Source: Diphasiastrum complanatum
Taxonomy: Eukaryota > Streptophyta > Lycopodiopsida > Lycopodiales > Lycopodiaceae
NCBI GenBank assembly: GCA_029204225.1
Contig: CM055110.1
Coordinates: 47,838,921-47,902,920 of the forward strand
Reading direction: 5' to 3'
DNA: 64,000 nt
A program made the position numbers and the translations under genes. Shown here piece after piece: positions 43,481 through 55,353 of the stretch. The notes beneath the pieces are model-generated. The model was not told the origin of the DNA. It did not search any database and saw only the letters and a program-made list of their open reading frames with translations. Each line of letters begins with the position of its first letter. Within the stretch, counting starts at the first letter, position 1.

Positions 43481-46330
43481 AATACTATCCTCTCCTATGG
43501 ATTAGGTATTTCCTAGAATTCGAGTTATGATTTACCAATCCCAACTCTCCAGATTCTTGAGACCATACCATATCATAAGAGTGTATCACAATTCGTAGAA
43601 GACACATGAGCTGTTCACAAAGTCCTTTCCATTTGGAAAGTTCCAGACTTTTAGAACTCACACACGGTGCCAATATAAGGATTGTAATCTAAAAAATGCC
43701 CTTACTTTAGACATGGCACAAAGTGTCATTCCAAAGTTAGGGTCTTAATCTAGAATACTTCTAGATTTTCCTCTTAAGTTCTAATCTAGAAAAACTTAAG
43801 ATTTATCGGAACCTCATTGCATGAAGTTCTAACTTTTGGCAAACAACTATCCAACTCTCCTGAGTCTTCCGGGATAGCAATCCATCTATTCAAAATGGGA
43901 AAAGATAAGGCCCAAAAGTTTTTGTGTATTCTATGCACACCCATCAGTAAATGAATCCAAAATGACTCATAAATGATGTGACTTATAAGTAATACCTTTC
44001 AACAATAATATCCATAAGTAGGATTACTATTGTTGATTTTCCACAACTAACTCAGAAGTAACGCTCCTGACTTAGTTAGTTGTATCGGATTTAGAAAATA
44101 TTTAAATGTCTCAGTGTGGTACCAAAACACCACATTTAATCTGATTCTAAATCACTTCTAGGTCAATAAGCAATTCAGAAATTACTATAACCCAACGAGA
44201 AATTGTCTTAACACAATTCTCATCAATATGCCTATGTATCAACAACCAGTTTATGCATGCAAATAAACTTAGTTTACGAAATACTTTGTAGATCCACCGG
44301 ATTAGTAGTTTGTACAAAAGGTTTTAATGATCCTACAAAGATTCACTACATAGCATATCTCTCCTCAAAGATTGCTATTTCACATCCAAAATCTCAACCG
44401 GAGACTACTTCAAAAGAATATATTGTTGGCATGAATTTCCTTCCTTGCATCAACCCATGGATCTCAGTCCAAACTAAGATCAAGTTGACTCCATCTAGCA
44501 AGGAACAGGTTTCAACAAACCTCCATCTTGCAATAGAATTACCAAGTTCTGACACAAATCAATCGGACTTGTTATCAGCCACTTTTCTACCGCAAGAGTA
44601 CTTTCTAAATTTCCCTCTTTTAAATCTTCAAACCAAATATCTACTATAATCCATAAAGGATTTCTGTAATTTCTAAATATCCTATCGTTTCTGATTCATA
44701 AAACAGGTCCATCATCAATATAACATATTCCTCCTGGATTCTCTAACAGATGCTTCTCCTTGATAATTCTCTTCTCTTCCTACTTCTCCCCCTTTTAACA
44801 GGAAACAATTCGAGTTTCTAAGAGGTGCAAACCAATCGAAATTTGACTAGGAGAAGAGTCTAAGAAGAGATCCGAGAAAATCTTGAAAGCCAAAAGAAGT
44901 GTTGCATCATTGTAAGTAAATACCAATGATATCCCAACATAATGACTTTAACAAAAGATCTTCATTATTACCAAGCTTGAGAATTAACCCGTAAATCAGA
45001 AAATGATTTCTTGAAGATTCAAGTAGAGAAAACAATTTTAGAAAATAGTTTCATTAATCATTACTGTGACATCGTTAAGTAATCAAAATTACCTTCCAAG
45101 AAATCACAAAAAAATGGGGTTAATTAATGTGTAAAAAATTCACCAATATATCTTTCCTCAAGAAATAGCTTATCGGGTTTCTGGTTTTGCAAATTTGAGA
45201 TATCCTAAAAAAGGGGTCATGACCAATATCTCAAATTTCTGACAAAACACCCGTTTTATGACCGATAGTTTTTGGCATCTTTAAGATTTACGGCCATAAT
45301 ATGATCATCTGATCCAGTTAGTTTCAAATCTTCATTTTGGAATTGTTTGCGTCCCATACCACAGGTTCTTCCTCCATGAAGGCCCTCCACTTCCTGATCA
45401 AAGTGTCAGAAAAATAATAGAAGTATATGAAGTTCTCGGAAATTTATAAAAAATTCCAACTTCAACTGAATGAAACATTCTTTCGTCCCTTTTCACAATC
45501 TTTACGGTCACCGTAAGGTTCACGGTGACAGATTTAGAAATGGAGAAGAATAAACCGGCTTTTTTTTGTTCTTAACAACAAATAGTGTTGGTACGCCCAC
45601 AACTTCAAGCACATCAAGAAACAACTTTTTTGTTCCAATTTAGTTTTTCCATCCTAGGCTTCTGGGCCGTTTCTGGCCATGCACGATTTTGAAAAATGAC
45701 ACCTTGGCCAAAAAATCCAAGAATCCTCCCGTCATAGTTCTATGGGTTGCACTCACATGAGGCTTGACCAAAACACCGACGAAATTCGCTTTTGTTTATT
45801 CTGGGACGTTTGTGCAGTGGCAAACGGTTTATCCAGTCATCGACAACTTCCGGACATTACTCACCGGAAAAAAATTTTGTTTTTAAGCCCAAGTTGCTTT
45901 GAATTAATGGCCTATAGCTGTCTAAAATGATTTTGCATTTGGTGGTTTTGGTACTTATAGCTTTTATAAAGTTCCATAATAGTCTCACCCAAGGTTGAGT
46001 TGTTATCAAATCAGGGGGTCCATCATTTTTAGGTGATGCCGGAAAAATTTCCAAAAAGATGGGAAAATTATCTCCCTTACCGGAACTTTACACATAACCA
46101 CTTGCTTTTCTCAACCGAAAAGAAACACGTTCAGTTTAGAATCATTACGGGTATAATTCTCTTTAATAAAGCAATGTCCAAAAAACATAGTTTTTATAGA
46201 CCATAACATGCTTATTAAAATTATACCAATGAATTTTGCAAATGGTACATAAGCCATAACACTGCCGAAAAACCATGTCGATGCATTTAAATCAAATGTA
46301 CACAAATTTCGAAGCCATTAAATTCCTTAC
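43481..46330. other. Unrecognisable interior of gypsy Y
   Basis: By position this should hold gag, protease, RT and RNase H, but no motif is legible. A 130-codon plus-strand frame (44257-44649) is antisense to the element and unsupported. A small palindrome ACGGTCACCGT lies near 45506. Confidence 0.45.
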
Positions 46331-46339
46331 CTGATACCA
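46331..46339 (-). promoter_or_regulatory. Primer binding site of gypsy Y
   Basis: TGGTATCAG on the minus strand, one base from the LTR edge at 46341; the usual AGCC tail is mutated. Confidence 0.75.
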
Positions 46340-46373
46340 ATATAAAGTCCTCAATCCAAGGATCCTATTCTGG

Positions 46374-46676
46374 CTTTCTAATTGCTTAGTCTGGTTGTCT
46401 GCTTTTCGTGACTAATTCGCGACTGATTATTAGTCTAGCTCTTTGCGACTAATTTGTGAGTAATAATTTGTCTAGCTGTTCATGACAAATTATTTGTCTA
46501 ATGTTTTGATGCTTAATGTTTGGCTACAAAATCAGATCGAACGTGATTTCTATCAGTAATGTTCTGTGTGAGAGAAATAGCTTATTTCGCTGTGCACAAA
46601 CATTTTTCATTCGAGTTGATTTCTTTTCGAGTTCGTTTCTTTTCGTGTTCATTTCTTTTCGAGTTATCTCTCAACA
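46374..46676 (-). repeat. 3' LTR remnant of copia E
   Basis: On the minus strand TGTTGAGAGATAACTCG follows a purine-rich GGAAAGAGGTGG, the expected LTR start. Repeats of TTCGAGTT/TTCTTTTCG are frequent. The other end of the LTR is missing. Confidence 0.6.
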
Positions 46677-47906
46677 CCACCTCTTTCCAACAATATTGAG
46701 ATAGAAGTCGACAGAGGAATCACATTGCCAAAGTAGAGTTGTATCCCCATTTAAATAATTCTTGTATGTTTTTGCATTAAGGCCTGCTTCTTCCATGATG
46801 AAAGGATGTAGCATACTAAGAACCCCTGTCAGGAATTTAGCGAGTCCAGAAAAGTAGCACTCGTGGGCATTTGTGATCCATCTGAAAGAATTTTTATGAG
46901 CTTTAAAAGTGCATAAAAGATAAGGAAGTTTGTACAAATAAATGAAGTCATCAGGTAATATACTTCCCAAAGTTGTTTTTAGATGTTCAATAGAATTTTG
47001 GACATAATTTTTTGAAATGTTAGGAAAAGGTTCAAAGTCTTGTTTGAAATCATAGTATGTATGTTCCTGAGATATTACATCCCTATAGACAAATACTACA
47101 TTGGTGGATGGATCATAAACTTTGTAAGATGTTTGTGTCTCAGCCATGGCCTTGAATCTCTTGAAGCATTCACAAGCTTCTGATTTGTGCTTAATGAAGA
47201 TGACTGTAAACCATCTAGAATAATCATCTATGAAAGTGATAAAATAGATTGCATCTCCTAAGGACGAAGTTGGCATTGGACCACAAAGATTGCTATGTAC
47301 AAGATCCAATACATGCTTTGTTTTGATGTAATGTGATTTGAGAAACTTGCTTCTAGAGTGTTTGCCATAGATGCATGATTCACAAAAGAAATATTTCCTA
47401 TCCAATGAAGAAGAGAAATGCAATCCATCAACTAAATTATTAAAATGCATATAGGAAAGTGATCTTGTATTCACGTGTCCAAATCAACTATGCCACAAAA
47501 TAGCATTATTGTTTACATTTTCATGAGAGATTCTAGCTAATGCAACTGAATTAGAGAATACGTAAATATTTCCGACTCTAGTGCATGTAGTCAGAGTAGT
47601 ATCTTCATCGAAGATTGTACACTGTTCAGATGAGTGAAGCTGTGGATGTGAGAAGTGATGGAAGTAGAATCGGACATGATTGAGTGTGATGCATGCTAAG
47701 GCCTTCTAATCTTTGATCTTCCATGCCTTTGCTTGATCACCATCTTTTGGTTTCAGGTCAGCACCTTTTACTACATCCCAAAGATCTCTATCTATCAACA
47801 TCATCTAGAGTTTTAACTTCCAGATGTAGAAGTTAGAACCATTGAACTTGTCAATGATTCTAGCTTCGTTGGATGATGAAGACAAAGAGCTACCAACATG
47901 AGACAT
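46671..47906 (-). pseudogene. Copia E mini-polyprotein (in-frame deletion fusion)
   Basis: A single phase of 412 codons from ATG 47906 to TGA 46671 contains only three stops: TAG 47805-47807, TAG 47706-47708 and TGA 47484-47486. In order it holds the gag N-terminus (NGSNFYIWKLKL, LWDVV), a jump to the region before integrase (ILWHS, FGHVNTRSL), the integrase zinc motif and first core segment (FFCESCIYGKHSR, LVHSNLCGP, FITFIDDYSRW), a jump (FKAMAETQ to TSYKVYDPSTN) and a tail resembling RNase H (NGDTTLLWQCDSSVD). Zinc knuckle, most of protease, the integrase end and RT are deleted, yet every junction keeps phase. Confidence 0.85.
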
Positions 47907-47960
47907 GTTAAACGTAATACAAATAGAACAAACTTAATCTCTCAGTTTATTTGAGCTACG

Positions 47961-47971
47961 CTCTGATACCA
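47961..47971 (-). promoter_or_regulatory. Primer binding site of copia E
   Basis: TGGTATCAGAG on the minus strand, three bases from the LTR edge at 47975. Confidence 0.88.
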
Positions 47972-47974
47972 ATC

Positions 47975-48640
47975 TGATGGGGGCGATGGAGTATGGAGAA
48001 CGTGAGCGGAGAAGAGAGCAGGAATATTTGTGGAACAGCTCTCCCACTACAATGGGCTGCTAGATGCAAAAATAGTCTGATAGAATATTTATGCCAAGTA
48101 TAATCACAGCTTAAGTGTTCTCGCGTCCGACAGGATCTTATAAATTAATTCATACTCACAAAAACAAAAATGAGTACAGTCCACCGAAGAGATTAGAAAT
48201 GGTTTGTGTGTGGTATTACTGAAAAATGGATTTAGTCAGAAGTTTAGTTTTGAAATAGATTGAAATAGCAGTGTGATAGCGCAAGTTCCTCAGGTGTCAA
48301 AGACAGCCATCGTCTGATCAAAAACTGAGGAGTCAAAGACGTCCGTGTTTTGATCAGAGTGAGTGAACAAGTGTGATCAAACAGCAATAAAGTGCATTCA
48401 AATCACAAGAAGCGTTCATCTATGTTATATACAGATAGAAAAGCATGCTGGCTATATTACACTGAAGCACAACATTACACCCAGAATGACGGCATAACTG
48501 GGAGGCTCAGAATCATTCATCTCATGGACGGAGCATCACTTAGAGTGTGCTTGGATGACCCATCTATAGAATTCATCCATGTACTATCTACAGTAAATAT
48601 TTGTCACCTAATTAGGTAAGCCATTGTACTTGGAAGTATT
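47975..48640 (-). repeat. 5' LTR of copia E (right edge unresolved)
   Basis: The plus strand starts TGATGGGGGCGATGG after the primer site. No copy of the opposite LTR end (TCTCAACA) was found to the right, so the length is unknown. The phrase GTGTGATCAAA and a tandem-like TCAAAGACGTCCGTGTTTTGATCAGA (about 48330) occur inside. Confidence 0.5.
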
Positions 48641-48779
48641 TGGCTTGTGTGACAACTATACATGGTTAACTTGTAGGGAATGTTGACATGGATGAGGACG
48701 TCGTAAATTCTCTCACTTTGCATTTTATGTGAAGTGGCTTTCTCTCACTTCGCATTTTTGGGAAGCGGTTGGAAACATT

Positions 48780-49180
48780 CCTCGTTGAAAATAGACAATT
48801 GTCAGGATTTTTTTCTCTTCTCGGGATTTTGCGAAAAAGCTGATAGTGTCCTTAGAAAGCCGGCAGTGCTCTTAAAAAGCCGACAATGCTCTTAAAAAGC
48901 CGAAAGTGCTCTTAAAATAGTTTAACTTCTTCAAAATAGTTGAAAGGAAGAAGCTGAAGGCAAGAAGCCGACACTGTCACAAAAAGCCGACATTGTCACA
49001 AAAAATCGACACTACTGCATTTCGGAAAAATGCAAAAAGCCGACACTGTTGAAAAATAATTGAACTGTTGAACTATGTTGAAGTGTCGCATTTCGAAAAA
49101 AGCCGACATTGTCATATTTCGGGAAAATCTGACACTATCGCATTTTGGAAAAAGCCAACACTGTTAAAAACATAGTTCAT
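48780..49180. repeat. Degenerate AAAAAGCCGACA array
   Basis: About a dozen irregular units of AAAAAGCCGACA[C/T]TGTC, interspersed with GCATTTCGGAAAA words. Spacing varies from about 20 to 60 bp. Confidence 0.75.
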
Positions 49181-49186
49181 TTTTGC

Positions 49187-49276
49187 AGACTGTTGCAACA
49201 CTTAGTGTATTTCTATAGACTGTTGCGACACTTAGAGTATTTCTATAGACTGTTGCAACACTTAGTGTATTTCTGT
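49187..49276. repeat. 30-bp tandem repeat, three copies
   Basis: AGACTGTTGCAACACTTAG-type units start at 49187, 49217 and 49247. Copies are nearly identical, so the expansion is young. The period is a multiple of three and gives a repetitive peptide by chance. Confidence 0.92.
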
Positions 49277-49279
49277 AGA

Positions 49280-49620
49280 GTTGTTTTGAATGCTAATTCG
49301 TGGAAGTCCTTGAAGATGGCCAAAGTCTTCAATGATCTTCAAATAATTGAACTTAACATTTGAACTTGAAATATGATAGGATTGGTTACCCTTTGCGGGA
49401 GATCAGCCGTTGTAGATGTTGTTCAAATAATTTGGCTGTCTAAGTTATGATTCCTGCAGTTATTAGATGAGCAGACGTAGAACCAAAGTTTGTTTCACTT
49501 GACCCTAGATCAACGATCAATAAACGCACAGGAAGAATCTTGAAATAGAAATAGTCATTCACCAAGGAGACAACTGTGGGCTTGATTTTCAACAATTTCA
49601 CAATCTTTTTAGCCTGTGCG
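49280..49620. other. Gene-free region
   Basis: Nothing recognisable. Confidence 0.4.
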
Positions 49621-49624
49621 AGTA

Positions 49625-49945
49625 GTATCCCTTATGCGAGTCATTTCTAGTTCTTTTGAGAATCCTTCAACCCTGTGTGAGTCATTTTGACTTGTTTTTT
49701 GCATTGTTCTCCTATGCGAGTCATTTCTAATTCTTTTGAAAATCTTTCACCCTTGTGCGAGTCATTGTGACTTGTTTTTTTATCATTCCCATGTGCGAGT
49801 TTCTACTTCTTTTGGAAATTATTCAACCTTGTGCGAGTCATTTTAATTTGTTTTTTCCATCGTTCTCCTATGCGAGTCATTTCTAGTTCTTTTGGGAATT
49901 CTTCAATCATGTGCGAGTCATTTTGACTTGTTTTGTACAACAATC
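49625..49945. repeat. About 80-bp tandem repeat, four copies
   Basis: Units begin near 49633, 49713, 49792 and 49869. Each unit is itself a dimer of two related 40-bp halves, one with GCGAGTCATTTCTAGTTCTTTTG and one with GCGAGTCATTTTGACTTG. The third unit is shortened. GCGAG words continue less regularly to about 50160. Confidence 0.88.
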
Positions 49946-50559
49946 TGCCCTCAAATATTGTTAGGCACTGTAGGATATTGTGCAGTGCAAATAGATTTTG
50001 GTTTTCCTTATGCTACTCTATGAACAAATTTTTATTAAACCAACCGGATTTTGATCACTTGCCTTCAATTTTACTGAAATTTGGCCGTGCGAGTTCATAA
50101 ATCTTCCGAGTCAAGTGTGCGAGTACTTACAGTCAAGCGTGCTTAATCCCAGCTGAGGTATTTTAGCACGTAACCCACTCGCTCAACATGAAAATCGATG
50201 TGTGATTACACCCTGATGAAGTGGGCAAGTACTCCTTGAGACCAAACAGTATGACATTCAAAAAAATAATAATCCTAAATTCGCCCAAATTGGTGACATA
50301 ACCCAAAGCCATATTTGCGCATATTTGTGCAAGTCACACAAATTGCAAACCTCAAGCTACAAACCTCTTAGAAACACCAAATTACATCAAAATTTCACAT
50401 GTGCGAATAGGTCCCTAGCAATTTTTCTATAAGTTCCTTGCTCCATGGTCTATTTGAGTTGACTAAGTCAGAAATAACTCGCACAACAGATTTTCACATA
50501 GACTCTTGTCAGCTACAAGAGTACTAGAGGAGGTGAGAAAGTTTTAAAAAAAAATTCCA
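49946..50559. other. Gene-free region with scattered GCGAG words
   Basis: No ORF or domain; the right part may already be LTR of copia B. Confidence 0.4.
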
Positions 50560-51462
50560 ATTAGTTCCACTAAAAGATGTAGGAAAAATAGTAATTATTC
50601 TTCTACAGAGAACACGATGAAAGTTTGAATAAATCAAACTAATATCAGTGTCTTCAATCGAGTCTGTATCTTATCTATGTACTAATAGAACAGTATTTGC
50701 CTTGATTGGATATGTGTGCGAAAATAATATGTGGAAGTAAGAGACAACTTAAGACAATTTTTAGACAAATAAAAACTATTGATCAAAAATGAATTTATAA
50801 TTCTGAATCCGAATCAGTATATATCTCTTGTTGTCTTATCTCATTGTTGTATCTCTAATTGAGTTAGTTATAGCGAGTAGTGCACATGTATTTATAATGC
50901 TACAGGACAGGTCTTTTGGCCTTTTATTTACAGGCCTTTTGGCCTTTTATATTTGTAACAGTAGATATCTAACCATTCACGACGGCTGATATTCAAATAG
51001 ACGCTCTGTTTCCAGGGTCGAATAAATTCTGTTCGCGAATTATTCATGACAGTCCATCTCTTTGTCTCAACTTACTCTTCACGACATTTTTGTCTTTCGC
51101 AAATTGTTTGCGACAGATAACTTTGAGCTTGAAGAAGAAATTCAAAATATTTTTGAACTGTTCACCACAATTTCATGACATCTGAGGTTTGAACAAGAAA
51201 CGGAATATATCATGACAAGATTCTGTTCACAAATCTTTCGAGCTTCAACAAAAAAAAAAAAGACCATGAGCTTCTACAAGAAACTGTTTCACGAATCTTT
51301 CGAGTTGACAACAAGATAGATTTTGCGAATCTTTCGCGAACCTTTTGAGTTGGTCACGAAAAGAAATGTTTCGAGTTCGCGTTCATTTCCTTCTCATCCT
51401 TTGTCAAGTAAACTATGCACCTTGTTAGTGGAATCTAGATTTGTCTGATCAGGTGTTCTACA
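50560..51462 (-). repeat. 3' LTR of copia B (left edge unresolved)
   Basis: The minus strand starts TGTAGAACACCTGATC at 51462 next to the polypurine tract. Words such as AAAGATTCGCGAA and AAAGATTCGTGAA recur. CATTATAAATACATG (about 50892-50906, minus) is a good TATA box. No second LTR copy exists in the window, so the left limit is a guess. Confidence 0.65.
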
Positions 51463-51478
51463 ACTCCCTCTCAAAGTG
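51463..51478 (-). promoter_or_regulatory. Polypurine tract of copia B
   Basis: ACTTTGAGAGGGAGTT on the minus strand immediately before the LTR. Confidence 0.85.
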
Positions 51479-52119
51479 GGCAGTTGGATTAACCCCAATC
51501 TTCTTCGCTGCTTCTCGAACAAAGCCTTACTGAGTGGCTTCGTAAAGATATCAGCTGTCATTTCCTCTGTGGGTATGAAGACTATCTTCAATATCTTCAT
51601 CTCGACTAAGTCCTGAATTACATGATACTTGATAGCTATGTGTTTCATTTTTCAATAAAATACAGGATCTTTCGTAAGATAGATTGTTGAAGTGTTATCC
51701 ATTAACAAGACATAAGGTTCAGAAATAGATTCATCAAATTCTTCCAACATCTATTTGATCCAGATCAGCTCGCTTGCCATCTTGGCTGCTGCTACATATT
51801 CCGCTTCACAGAAAGATTGAGCTACTGTTGTTTGCTTCTTGCTTATCCAGAGTATGGCTGCGTCAGATGCTAGAGTACAACCTCCTGAAATACTTTTGCT
51901 ATCATCTTTCATGGATGCCCAGCTTGCGTCACTGTAAGATTCGATGTGAAATCCAGCTTCTTTTGAATAACATAGTCCATAGTCTTTCGTTTCTTGGAGA
52001 TATTGTAGTACTCTCTTTGCTAACTTCCAGTGCAATGATCCTGGGTTTTGATTATATTGGCTCAGCTTGTATACTGCAAACGTTATATCAGGTCTGGTGT
52101 TGTTTAATAGATATAACAA
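51479..52119 (-). pseudogene. Copia B RNase H domain
   Basis: Same-phase frames 52119-51751 and 51648-51394 contain WKLAKRVLQYLQ, YSDASWAS, SFCEAEYVAAAKM and ADIFTKPLSKALF. Stops are TAG 51751-51753 (after LIWIK) and a TGA near 51650. The last frame reads through the polypurine tract into the LTR. Confidence 0.92.
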
Positions 52120-52960
52120 TTATCCAATCAACCTTCGATAGGGTGTTTTGGCCATTCGTTCTTCTTCCTCGAGAGTTTGCGGACAATCTGCCTTGTTCAG
52201 TATTGTTTCAAGTATCATGGGAGTATGCGCACCTTTGCATTCGAGCATGTTGAAATCTTTAATGATCTTTTGAGTGTACTTTTGTTGGTGAAGATACAAC
52301 TTACCACCTTCAAAGTCTCTCACGATCTGCAAGCCTAGACAGATTTTAGCTTCTCCTAGGTCAGCAATCTCAAATATTTCAGAAATGTCTCTTTTGATAT
52401 CTGAAATCAACTTATCTCTTCTTGAGAAGATAAGTGTGTCATCAACATAGACAGCTAGAATGATTATTTCATTTTGGACATGCTTGATATAGACATTTGA
52501 CTCAGCAAATAGAGGTTTGAAGCCTAAGAAACGTAGTGCTTTGTCCTTCTTTCTAGGCCATTGTCTGGCTGCCTGTTTCAGACCATAAATGCTTTTATTC
52601 ATGTGACATCCGTATTCTGGATATTCTTGGTTTACAAAACCAAGTGGTTGGTCCATAAATAAGTCTTCTTCCAATTCTGCGTGCAAGAAAGCAGTCTTCT
52701 CATCCACAATAATCATGAGCCACTACATACGTGAATAACAAGCGAATTGATGTATGTTTGACTACCGGTGAGAAAGTATCAGTGTAGTCGATCCCATACT
52801 TCTGTGAAAATCCTTTACCAACTAGCCTTGCTTTGTATTTGTTGTTTTCTCCATCAGCACCTATTTTGATATTGTAGATCCACTTGCACTTGATTGGTTT
52901 TCTGTCATCAAGTATAGGTGCAAGTGTCCATACATTGTTCTTATACATGGATGACATTTC
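52120..52960 (-). pseudogene. Copia B reverse transcriptase
   Basis: Frames 52716-52120 and 53080-52700 contain NNVWTL, PIKCKWIYNIKIG, YKARLVGKGFSQKYGIDY, KTAFLHAELEEDLFMDQPLGF, SIYGLKQAARQW and the catalytic AVYVDDTLIF. One frameshift lies near 52715. Homology stops at 52960, where the X LTR is inserted, and resumes at 58159 with the upstream part. Confidence 0.93.
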
Positions 52961-53232
52961 TGTGAAAAATGCAAAAATAAGCTTGGTAGAGGCCAAAAAT
53001 CTTGTATATAGGATAGACACACATGTTTGGAGCCTGTTCCCGCATGTGAAACTAGTGTACTTTTTATGTACCATAATCATATATGTTGTACATATGATTT
53101 AATTCAAGTTCTAGTGGCTAAAATGGCCAGAAACTAGTTTTCTAGAGATATTACACATGGCACCAATCTAATGATTGCATGAGCCAAATATTTTGAATAG
53201 GTGTCACATCCCATGTGTAGAGGATAGCTCAT

Positions 53233-54387
53233 TGTTGGCTGACTCTGACGAATCCCCAAGATACTCGAACAGAGCAACTCAAGAGCACCTCTCACCTTAG
53301 ACCGAGGAGGTCTCTGAGAAGATGAGACTAATGAAGACTGAGAGCCGAGTATGAGAGCCGAGAAATACTAGCTAGGAAAGACATGAAAGAACTGTGTAAG
53401 CCTCGTGGTGAATCCTGAAAGATGGAATGACCATGTAGGAAATAGTATTTCTAAGCAAATTTAATAAATGCAAGTAGACCTCTCTTAAAGAAAGTAGAGT
53501 GAGCCACCTTTTTTATGGTGACCTCTAGTGGAGAGCATTATTCCACTTGTAATTTGTGAAATGTGAAAATTCCACTAGGATGCCACCTAAGGAGCTCTCT
53601 TGCTTATTTAAGAGACTCCCTCTTTGTGAAGAGGAGCTTTTTGTGAATCGTATCAACTCCATGCTGAAATGAGAAGAGCCTTCACGAGTTTGGTGCATCC
53701 ATTGAGCTCCTTGATCATGCTTGTTTCTTGAGTGGTGCATTTATGATCTTGCCCTTCCCTCCTTTTGTGTGTGGGGGATTGTAGAGTGGATTAGATTTGC
53801 TGCTTTCGTAGAGTGAATTAGCTTCTTTTTTTGTTTGTGGATTAATGTAGAAATCAACATTCAGGTAAACTAAATAGGCTGGATTTGTGGTGTAGTTCTT
53901 GATATCTCTTTACAATCCAGTTCTTGGAATGTCCAAGAATCAAAAGACTAGTTGGTTTCTTGATTCTTGGACTTCTAATATGCTGCAGATTAGTTTTTGG
54001 TTCTTGTTTTGTCAATTTATGCAAGTGCAACTCAGTTTAGTAAAGTTTAGGCTCCGATTCAGTTCGTTTTAAGAGTAGGTAGCTGTAGAATCTATTGAAC
54101 GTTCATTTGGGCTGCACTTTGATCTGTGAATGACCGTTCTTGGCTTGCATCTATGTATGAATGTAAGTGCGTTCAAGAGAGTTCGACCCTGAGTAGTCCT
54201 CTGACAGGCAGGACAAATCTATACTACAATGACAATCTATCCCTTCTACCTGGTTTGGCATCGTAATATCAAGAGCACACATAACGAATGTCCTGAAGCC
54301 TGGTAACAAGCAGAATACCAAGCTGTAAGCAAGAAGTAAGAAGAACTTTAAGAATCGTAGTAAACAGATCCTCTGGATCTGTAAACA
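53233..54387 (+). repeat. 5' LTR of element L, copy 2
   Basis: 1155 bp, TGTTGGCTGACTCTGACG to CTGTAAACA. Aligns with 19653-20803. The 12-bp stem GTCCAAGAATCA (53931-53942) with its complement (53961-53972) is preserved. Confidence 0.92.
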
Positions 54388-54402
54388 TTTGGCACCATTG
54401 CC
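54388..54402 (+). promoter_or_regulatory. Primer binding site of element L, copy 2
   Basis: TTTGGCACCATTGCC directly after the LTR, a variant of the Asp-tRNA-type site TTGGCGCCGTTGCC. Confidence 0.75.
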
Positions 54403-54471
54403 ATTGAACTCTAACACCTTCTACATCCGAAACCCGCAACCTTGTCCACGCTTTTCCCATCCCCTCACGAT

Positions 54472-55353
54472 CACATCTCAACCGGAGCCCCCCCCCCGAT
54501 GTTGAAATCTCAACCAGAGAGCTCGTGTCCAATCTCAACCAATGCATCCTATTGAATCTCAACCGACACAAACTCTCTCAGCTCTCAACCGACGGTCATC
54601 CATTACATCTCAACCGACAGTAATCTATTGAAATCTTGACCGACGGTTTCCACTCAGATCTCAATCGACAGTACTCCATCAGATCTCTACCGATGCCCTC
54701 ATTCCAATCTCGACTGACAGCCATGCGTTAGATCTCAACCGAAGCCTTTTTCTGAAATCTCGACCGACGGCCCTCAATCAAATCTCAACCGATGGCCACT
54801 GTCACATCTCAACCAAAGCCAATCATTCAGATCTCGATTGACGAGTTGTCTGAATCTCGACTGACGCACTCAATTAGATCTCAACCGATGGCCTCAGTAA
54901 AATCTCAACCGATGGCCACTATCACATCTCAACCGACGACCATTGTCAGATCTCGATCGACGGTGCCATGTCTCAAATCTCAACCGACAGCCTCAGTAAA
55001 ATCTCAACCGACGGTCAGAGTGAAATCTCGACCAACGCCATCAGCCAGATCTTGATCGACGCCCTCAGTTAGATCTCGACTGACGCTATCAGTCAGCTCT
55101 CGACCAATGCTATCAGTTAGATCTCGACCGACGTTATCAGTTAGCTCTCGATCGATGCCTCCTATGTCAGATCTCAACCGACGCTATCAATCAGATCTCG
55201 ACCGATGCCCTCAGTTAGATCTCGACCGATGCTATTAGTCAGCTCTCGACCGACGCCTCCTGTGTTAGATCTCCATCGACAGTTTTCAAACAGATCTCGA
55301 CCGACGGGTCCCTATCAGATCTCGACCAAAGAAATTTGATCAGATCTCAACCG
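54472..55353 (+). repeat. Minisatellite in element L leader, copy 2
   Basis: More than 30 degenerate units of the core ATCTC[A/G]ACCGA, spaced about 22-30 bp, over 0.88 kb. The core is the same as in copy 1 (21059-21716), but the variable part is GGCC/CTATCAG type rather than GTGCTCCCTG. The array begins within 85 bp of the primer site. Confidence 0.93.

Larger units (their letters stand above)
41755..46373 (-). mobile_element. Decayed chromovirus gypsy Y
   Basis: Minus-strand element: 3' LTR 41755-42502, polypurine tract, chromodomain and integrase relics, a long unrecognisable interior, a primer site at 46331 and the first 33 bp of the 5' LTR, which is then lost against copia E. The shared LTR edge (TATAAAGTCCTCAATCC at both 41755 and 46341) proves the pairing. 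Confidence 0.85.

Noticed and set aside
44257-44649. 130-codon plus-strand ORF
   Set aside because: Antisense to gypsy Y interior, no recognisable motif, no promoter or homology evidence.
49625-49945. Regular repeats that could look like a CRISPR array
   Set aside because: Repeats are contiguous dimers without unique spacers, in plant nuclear DNA; no cas genes. The same applies to 49187-49276.
51774-52253. 159-codon plus-strand ORF
   Set aside because: Antisense shadow of copia B RNase H and RT, which have clear motifs on the minus strand.
54792-55055. 87-codon ORF reading SQPMASVKSQPT repeats
   Set aside because: It is a translation of the element L minisatellite, and the phase is lost in neighbouring units.
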